From Onchidella celtica (Eukaryota; Mollusca; Gastropoda; Systellommatophora; Onchidiidae): a stretch of DNA of 64,000 nt. A program made the translations under genes and the position numbers. Positions 58,301 through 64,000 of the stretch are shown piece after piece. The stretch spans positions 23,273,224-23,337,223 of the forward strand of contig OZ007582.1 of assembly GCA_963931925.1 (NCBI GenBank), in the 5' to 3' direction. Positions within the stretch are counted from its first letter, which is position 1. The number at the start of each line of letters is the position of its first letter. Under the pieces are notes generated by a model, which worked only from the letters and a program-made list of their open reading frames with translations, was not told where the DNA came from and did not search any database.

Positions 58301-61300
58301 GAAACTAATTGCGTAGATCTATCTATTCGTCCTCACTTAAGTCTACGTGTTATATTTGGTTCCGACTACAATGGAAGGAGGAATTAGTTCTAAACCTAGC
58401 TAGATGTATTCTCTTCCTTCAAACTTAAGCCTAGCTAGACATCGCCTAAGTCTATGTCTAAGTGATTTACTTGGCAGCGACAATGACGGATGCAGGAATG
58501 AGACATAGACCTAGATCTAGCAAGATCTATGGATAGACGTATTAAGACTAAAGTAATTAAAATTTATTTGGCGGCGATTGTGATGGAAGGAGGAATCAAT
58601 TTTAAATTTGCCATGACCTAGATTTCTTAAGTCCAAGCCATGAACATGAAGAAGGTTGACTTTGCATGGGCACAAACTGCCAAATTAAAACATGAGATTG
58701 GGAGTGGGAAATACTCCTCAGCACAAAATAGGCAAAAATTATGCATGGCATTTGTGCATTATGGCACTCAAATCCCAACATGACAACGCAGCTCTTGTCT
58801 GAAAACTAGGAAAAACACTTCAGAACAAAGACAAGTTTGACACAGTGCTTTTCTGGAGAGGATTCTTTTTCAGTTTTGACCAAGATCAAGACAAAGGGTG
58901 GATAATAAGATATGGTTGAAATGCACTGTAAGTATTGTAAGTTCTTCAAGATGATTTTCAACTTAATCCTTTGTGACCAAGAAGAAACAAAAAACAACTG
59001 GTACCATTTCAATTTTATTGCCGTTGGCACCGATTCAGATTTTTTCCCCCAGATTCAGATTTTTTGGGGGGCCTGATTCAGATTTTCGTTTTTGTAGGGT
59101 GGCATCTCTGCTTTCATCACATGTAAAATGTATGAAATCAGAAAGACAACACTAGTTATCGCGGACAGCGCATTTCATTGCAATGTGTACATTAATTAAC
59201 GGTAACGAGATTGACGGGACGGCGGTCCGTACTGTCCGTCCACACGCATGCCTCCCTGTTCTGAGAGTTAGTCCACATTCGCCCGCACACCCATGTTTGG
59301 AGTGTGCCTTAGCCTGTGCACTTACATTATTTGTCTTCTATGATAGTGATGTGGGTTGCCTCTCTTGAAACTAGCATTTTTCAAGCCTTCTATCGCTAAA
59401 CCGAAAACAAACCTGTGGTCCAGCCGATTTTGGTTTAACCGTTGCCTACTGTATATACTTAGCCCTTGTTCCTAATGATTTCATTACTTGTATACATGCA
59501 AAATAATCTAAACATTTTATCTGATATTACAAACATATAAGAAACTTTTATGGGGGTGTTTCTTAACCACACAAATTGCAGACGTGCGGCTTCTTTTCTG
59601 GGCAGTGCTGTCCCTTTAAAATCATTTCATTGCAAATTTTTGAACTTCAGTTATGTAATGGTCTTTTGTCGAGAGCTCTAAGTTAAGGATTACTGAAGGG
59701 AGATGTCCCATGTTGCAATATGAAAGGGTTTAAACTCAAAACATTAATACACTTAACTAATCAGTAGGGCATGAAGTTTATGAGCATGTATACATGGCAA
59801 CATCAGGCATATTCTTTTCATTTTTGTGAATGACACATTCTGAAGCAGATTCGAGTTATACTAGCAAGAACAATTTTACACCTTCAGTTTTCAGTTGTAC
59901 TTCTCATTAAATATGGCATTTGAAGTTTTAAATTACCCTTGAATAACATGTTTCCGATCACAATGATAATCCTTTTGGAAGAGAGGATGTGATGGCTGCC
60001 ATACGAGTAGGATAATCTGCAGCCATTTCCCTCCTTTTTTTCCTGCTTCAGCTGATTTTGTGGGTGCAGAGAGGATCACCATTTGTTTTTTGCCTTTTTT
60101 TTTTTGTCTTGAAATTTAGGTATGTGGCGGTCAAAGTCTTCCCTCTGCAAGACAAGCAGTCATGGATGGCTGAACTCGATGTGTACAACCTCCCTCATAT
60201 GAGACATGAGAACATACTGCGATTCATCGCTTCTGAGAAGAAGGAAGATAACCTCATCACTGAATTGTGGCTGATCACTGAGTTTCATGAGAGAGGTGAG
60301 TGAAGCAGAGGTGGATCAGTAGCTATTCATGAGTTCTTTACTTAAAGAGATGATGACAGTGGTGGCAAAATGTTCTGATCAGGTTGTCCTGTCATTGAGC
60401 TCTGTAGTTACTTATTGTATCAGCTAACATCTCTTAAGTTGTAAGTTGTTCTGACTGTAGCGTCCCACTGTTTGGACGATCGATATTTTCTCACCCCTGT
60501 ATTGCGGGTCGCACTCGGCGACCTTTCTCCCCTCTCCACAATAGTCCGTGTTTTCCTTTGATGTCTCGCGGCTTGTCGTGTGTTAGTTTTTTCTTTTGTT
60601 GTTGATGCTTGACATGTGTCCACATAGGTCTGACCCGGGTTAGTAGGTCAGCCGAGAATGTACTGAAGTATTCGTGTTAGACTTATTTACTCTAAGTTGG
60701 CCTTGGAGTGATGTAATTCTGTGATGTGTCTGTGTGCGATTGGGTGGTTTGCAGGTGTCCCGAACGATCTAGGTCTGTCTCATGCTAATGGGGCGGTTAA
60801 GCCGCATTGTGAATGTTCGGCCAGGATATATATAAGGAGGGCCAGGCGAGTAGGTGTGTGTGTGCAAAATCCAGTTATTCCTCGTGTGTGGAAGATTTAG
60901 ATTCAGTATATATATACTAGTTAGATCTGTGTGCCTTCCCTGTAAGTTAGTTGTGAAATATCCAGCATTCATCTACAGTTATTAAACGTTAGTGTTCAGT
61001 GTTCATCGGATCCTGTTGTCATTTATTTCTACAACAGTTCGAGACAGTTTCGTTTTTAAAGGGTAGCAGTTCAGATCATCTGACTCTCCCTATCATAATG
61101 TGCTGAAATTTACATCAACTGTTACACAGACCAGTGCACTGATTTGGAATAAGAAATTGGGACTCCAGTTTGGAGGAGCAAACTGAATTCATGATAGTTT
61201 TGTTCAATTAAGGTTGTGGTACAGCCCTGCTGTGCTTGAGAAATGTTAAAATATGTGTCCTTATTGAAATTTTACCTAATTCAGAGCAATTGGTGGTAGA

Positions 61301-62660
61301 GTATGGGACACATGAATTTGAGATGTGTTTAATTTGGTACAATTTCAATGCTAATAGAGGGAAGCATAGTGACTCAGCGCACATGGGATCTGTAGCAAGA
61401 CTTTAGATTACATGGAACTTTAGATACTTTCTGGAACATGACTATTTTTTAGGATGAGTGTTCCAACATGTTGCGGAAGTATTTTCTTTAAAAATATTGG
61501 CTTCTATTGAGTAACAACTTCGATAATTTTGTCTTACCTTGGACTCAAAGGGAAAAAAAACCAAAAGAAAAGAACTGCCATAAACAACAGACCTGCAGAA
61601 TATCTAAGTAGCATTAAGAAGGGATAGAGAGTAGGGTGGGGGAAGAGGGTAACTCTTACAGTGAGGGGAGGGGTAGCAGAAGCAGGTTTGTCCCAGGCAT
61701 TGTTGGATACTTCATCCAGTTTAATATGTCTTGCCACCTTTCCAGGCTCTCTGTGTGACTTCCTGAAAGGCAATACAATCACTTGGGCCCAGCTGTGCCG
61801 TATTGGTGAAAGCATGACCTGTGGTCTGGCTTACCTGCATGACGAGATTCCTGCCACCTACTCTTCATTGGCTAAGCCTGCCATTGCCCACAGGGACTTC
61901 AAAAGCAAGAATGTGTTGTTGAAGCAGGACCTTTCGGCTTGTATTGCAGACTTTGGACTGGCATTGAAGTTTGAGCCAGGAAAGGGATTCAACGAAACCC
62001 ACCCTCAGGTAATATTTGAAGTTGCTGGGCTGACAGATCATTTTAGTGGAAAAGGGTGATATATATACATATATATATTATATATATATATATTTATTTA
62101 TATATACCATTTGTTATATATATCAAGAGAGTTTCCCCATAATTTCTGTTAAATCCTTCAATGTGACTGCTACTGGGATTCCCGATCTGTTAGGCTGGCA
62201 GCTGTAACTGGAAATCCATTTCTCACGGGCGAGAAAATTACCTGCATGACGCTAAATTTTCAGTCAATTTTCTTAGGGCGTACTTACATCCCTGATATAT
62301 ATGTACCCAAATATTTATCAGATCCTGTGATGAAAATGGTTGAAATTTTGAATTGGTACAGATAAAGCAGTTTAATTATTCCAGATCATATGACGTGATA
62401 GAGGACTGTTTTCTATTTCTTTCTGTACTACCATTGAAAAGGGATTGTAGGTCAATAAAAACAATTCCATTTTATCCTTAGCTTTCTACCATTATCTTGT
62501 ATTGTTTCTATCTCATTTTAGGTTGGCACTCGCCGTTACATGGCCCCAGAGGTTCTTGAAGGAGCCATCTGTTTCAACAGGGATTCTTTTCTGCGTATTG
62601 ACATGTATGCATGTGGCCTGATCATTTGGGAGTTGATGACCAGATGTTCAGCCATCGATG
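49114..62660 (+). CDS. ACVR2: Activin receptor type II, partial (5' exon and 3' end missing)
   Basis: Type II serine/threonine kinase receptor of the TGF-beta family, which binds activin/BMP-class ligands and phosphorylates type I receptors. Exons 49114-49345, 54654-55076, 60120-60295, 61746-62008, 62522-62660, all GT-AG and in phase. Order: Cys-rich three-finger ectodomain with GCW, FFCCC and C-x3-C-N signatures and three N-glycosylation sites (NMT, NNS, NRT); membrane helix [20 protein letters not shown]; kinase with [11 protein letters not shown] loop, VAVKVFP lysine, [33 protein letters not shown]. These last motifs identify ActRII rather than BMPR2 or TGFBR2. The rest of the C-lobe lies past 64000. 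Introns hold several nested transposons. Confidence 0.95.
50493..53534. mobile_element. Element B: same family, inserted in A
   Basis: CAGAGATGCCACTC at 50493, and GGGTAGCATCT (interrupted) finishing CTG at 53534. Perfect 6 bp target duplication CATTCT at 50487-50492 and 53535-53540. Own sequence about 1073 bp. It was later split by element D within its right terminal repeat. Confidence 0.88.
51563..53525. mobile_element. Element D: different TIR family, inserted in B
   Basis: About 1963 bp with inverted ends AGACCTCCCAA / TTGGGAGGTCT, flanked by GCATCT on both sides (51557-51562, 53526-53531). Internally there are two diverged direct copies of a stretch ending in TTTACCCTCATTTTT/TTTATCCTCATTTTT-GCACTAAC-like sequence (about 52258 and 53258). 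No transposase seen. Confidence 0.75.
54654..55076 (+). CDS. ACVR2: ActRII exon: ectodomain end, membrane helix, glycine loop
   Basis: Acceptor TTTTGCATTGCAG, donor CA/GTAAGT. Encodes [23 protein letters not shown], a Ser/Thr/Asn-rich stalk, the transmembrane helix, the basic WRKHQR stop-transfer, a Pro-rich juxtamembrane region and [19 protein letters not shown]. One large exon where vertebrates, as I recall, have several. Confidence 0.95.
55130..56315. repeat. Diverged tandem duplication in receptor intron
   Basis: About 55130-55795 and 55826-56315 are collinear: both contain TGAAGGGGAATAA, AACAATGATCAGTTT, GAGCACAGCTAGG, then CATTTTACTGA...GGGCCTAATT.TTGAGCCAG. Divergence is high, so the duplication is old. 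No coding potential. Confidence 0.75.
57160..57370. repeat. CT/GT/GC microsatellite
   Basis: Plus strand (CTCTCT/TTCTGT)n, then alternating GT with a GCGCGCGC run (about 57236-57246), a short unique piece, then more (CT)n and CCCTCC. Alternating purine-pyrimidine sequence may adopt Z-DNA. Confidence 0.9.
57414..57724 (-). pseudogene. Harbinger transposase, first exon only
   Basis: ATG 57724, 103 codons ending at CTGAG/GTAAGT donor. Contains [14 protein letters not shown] and [13 protein letters not shown], matching the N-terminal part of HARBI1-like DDE transposases just before the LATG segment. The DDE domain is absent, so it is non-functional. Confidence 0.85.
57967..59110. mobile_element. 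Element C: third copy of the A/B family
   Basis: 1144 bp, 14 bp perfect inverted ends CAGAGATGCCACCC, flanked by the 6 bp duplication CTTTCA (57961-57966, 59111-59116). Similar along its length to A and B, so it is an uninterrupted reference copy. Non-autonomous. Confidence 0.9.
58160..58193. mobile_element. 34 bp hairpin micro-insertion with 8 bp target duplication
   Basis: CATAGATTTACTAC + ACTAAC + GTAGTAAATCTATG: perfect 14 bp stem with 6 nt loop, flanked by identical AGTTCTAC (58152-58159, 58194-58201). Absent at the matching place in copies A and B. An 8 bp TSD suggests mobilisation by a hAT-type transposase. Confidence 0.8.
60120..60295 (+). CDS. ACVR2: ActRII exon: kinase N-lobe
   Basis: Acceptor GAAATTTAG, donor AGAG/GTGAGT. 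Encodes [31 protein letters not shown] and [11 protein letters not shown]: the ATP-binding lysine, alpha-C glutamate region and hinge. Confidence 0.95.
60452..61036 (+). mobile_element. Solo LTR
   Basis: 585 bp, TGACTGTAGCG...TTCTACAACA, with a 4 bp duplication GTTC (60448-60451, 61037-61040). It has a TATATATAAGG promoter-like box at about 60826 and ATTAAA at about 60980 near the 3' end. No internal region follows, so it arose by LTR-LTR recombination. In the receptor intron, same strand as the gene. Confidence 0.75.
61746..62008 (+). CDS. ACVR2: ActRII exon: catalytic loop and DFG
   Basis: Acceptor CACCTTTCCAG, donor CCTCAG/GTAATA. Encodes [24 protein letters not shown], the [12 protein letters not shown] catalytic loop (Phe for the usual Ile after HRD) and [15 protein letters not shown]. 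Confidence 0.95.
62050..62112. repeat. (TA)n microsatellite
   Basis: Imperfect TATATA run just after the ActRII exon ending at 62008. Confidence 0.85.
62522..62660 (+). CDS. ACVR2: ActRII exon: activation segment and helix F
   Basis: Acceptor CTCATTTTAG, donor GATG/GTAAAT. Encodes [34 protein letters not shown] and TRCSAIDG. It ends in phase 1, and the next exon is not in the window. Confidence 0.94.
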
Positions 62661-64000
62661 GTAAATATGGTGAATTAGAAACGAGCTGGAATTTAAAAAT
62701 GTGGTCTTCAGGAACGCATCTTTTAGTTTTACTTGAATCTTAGATTAGTGTATTGTACTTTGTTGCCAGTCCCGTAAGGCATGACACTGCAACTCGATTA
62801 TTTTTAGAAGCAGCATTTGCGAGAAATATTAGCAATGTTTGCTGCTTCTTTATCTCATTTGTTGAGAATAAAGGGGGTGGAGTGAAGTGGATTATGTTAA
62901 CTCTTCTCTACGGTACAAAGCACACCGCGTCGCAGGCTTCCCTAGTGGCAGGAGGTACAACACAGCCTGCATTGTGCAGCAGTGCCCATGAAATTTTTTT
63001 TTTCCCCCACCAGATTAGCTGTCTTTGAATGTGTGCAATGTAAAGAACTCTATTCTGGGCATCATGGTTTTTGAATTTTCAAAATCTATCCATAAATAAA
63101 AAAGTTACGAATTTTTAAAGATCGGAGAATTTTATATACCTAATATAGGAAAATATTCCCAGAAAAATGGACCCATTGGCGACTGTTTTTCTCAGAAAAT
63201 TAATGATATCTCAGTCATAAATGGAGATACACAGTTGAAACTTGGCAGTCTATTGTATTTTTGGCTGCAGAAATTAAATCCACAATCAGAATAATGATAT
63301 CGTCAATAGTTTTGGAGGAAATCATAAAAATACGGTCATAAATTAGTCGGCCGCAACGTATTTTTTTTTTCAGATTTACTACCATATCTTGGTACTCAAT
63401 AATGGACAGATTAGAATAAAACTTGGCAACCAGTTGTATTTTTGCAAGCAGAATCTCATGCTGCATAGAAATTATGATAGCTCAAATACTTTTTGAGCTA
63501 TGATTAAAAATACGGGTTTGGAATTACGAAAGAACATGGACAAACGGAGAGGAATTCAAACAATCTTTGCTCTTACAACAGCCACAGACAGAGAGAGGGT
63601 TACCAATCCATGTGAGCAGCACATTTGCTATTTATACTGGCAATTTATTGTTCTCTTTGAAAAGATTGACAAAACTGTTGTGGTGTGGGTCTGGCTGACC
63701 ACCGTACATTGTAACATTGTCAATGAACTTTCTATAGATCTAGAGCTAGATCCAGATCCATTCTCTCACGAAGTGGCTATAAGTGGAAATAAAATTAAAA
63801 AACGAGAAATGTTGTTAATAAGGTAAGGAATTAAAACTGCTTACTTCATAACCGTCTTCTTCATGTTCAAATACCCGATTTTAACGTTAAAATGTATGGA
63901 AGTTGAAAGGAAATTGTATGTCAAAGACAGAAACGAATAGCCCCTGTAAACAATGTGGCTGAGTTCATTTGCCGAGGGGAGGAGAAAGTTACTAACTCGT
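62661..64000. other. ActRII intron, continuing past window
   Basis: No kinase C-lobe exon found. Two diverged direct copies of a 130-190 bp unit (about 63206-63345 and 63386-63520) share AAACTTGGCA and GTTGTATTTTTG-type blocks. Confidence 0.45.

Larger units (their letters stand above)
56420..59453. mobile_element. TA-target TIR element hosting two other transposons
   Basis: Imperfect inverted ends TACGGTGGAGAACGGTTAAACC and TACAGTAGGCAACGGTTAAACC in a TA-rich target, with several internal CTAAACCGAAAA repeats near both ends (56445-56545, 59395-59440). Probably Tc1/mariner-like. A Harbinger remnant (56677-57856) and element C (57967-59110) are inserted in it. Confidence 0.6.

Overview
This is intron- and transposon-rich eukaryotic nuclear DNA from an invertebrate animal. 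Genes have many short exons with GT-AG junctions, and AT-rich introns are packed with transposons. TCTAGA/AGATCT-rich simple sequence, a tRNA-type SINE and Leu-type retroelement primer sites fit a mollusc, most likely a gastropod. That placement is inference from general features, not a match to a named genome.

Three host genes are supported. (1) CDK2, minus strand, 526-15447: eight coding exons rebuilt with matching splice phases to a complete 306-residue kinase. (2) A bZIP transcription factor, minus strand, 38893 to about 43350: three coding exons and a probable non-coding first exon. Its leader carries an out-of-frame ORF that overlaps the main start, as in stress-response bZIP genes, and a composite C/EBP-ATF site lies just inside intron 1. 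(3) An activin type II receptor, plus strand, 49114 to beyond the window: five exons cover the ectodomain, membrane segment and kinase as far as the APE region. The signal-peptide exon was not found with confidence and the kinase C-lobe lies past 64000. The genes do not form one pathway: CDK2 drives the cell cycle, the receptor starts SMAD signalling, and the bZIP protein is probably a stress regulator.

Most of the remaining interpretable sequence is mobile DNA. CDK2 introns hold a hAT-like MITE (3342-3756), a 1.24 kb near-perfect palindrome with 547 bp arms and a 5 bp target duplication (6972-8207), and a deleted hAT-like element (12593-14059). Between CDK2 and the bZIP gene lie a Ty3/gypsy element with one open 1328-codon gag-pol frame but almost no 5' LTR (18606-23655), and a 6.2 kb element with giant, nearly identical 2.5 kb LTRs around a 1.1 kb core that keeps only the end of pol (25247-31447). 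That element sits inside an older antisense LTR of its own family. They are followed by a mariner inside a second TA-flanked element (32407-34457) and a small Helitron (36014-36485). The receptor introns hold two nested stacks: a three-level one (49557-53653) and a host element containing a Harbinger remnant and a 6-bp-TSD element that itself carries a 34 bp hairpin insertion with an 8 bp target duplication (56420-59453). A solo LTR follows at 60452-61036.

The best candidates for new biology are the bZIP leader and overlapping frame, the large palindrome transcribed within CDK2, the giant-LTR deletion derivative, and the 34 bp micro-insertion.
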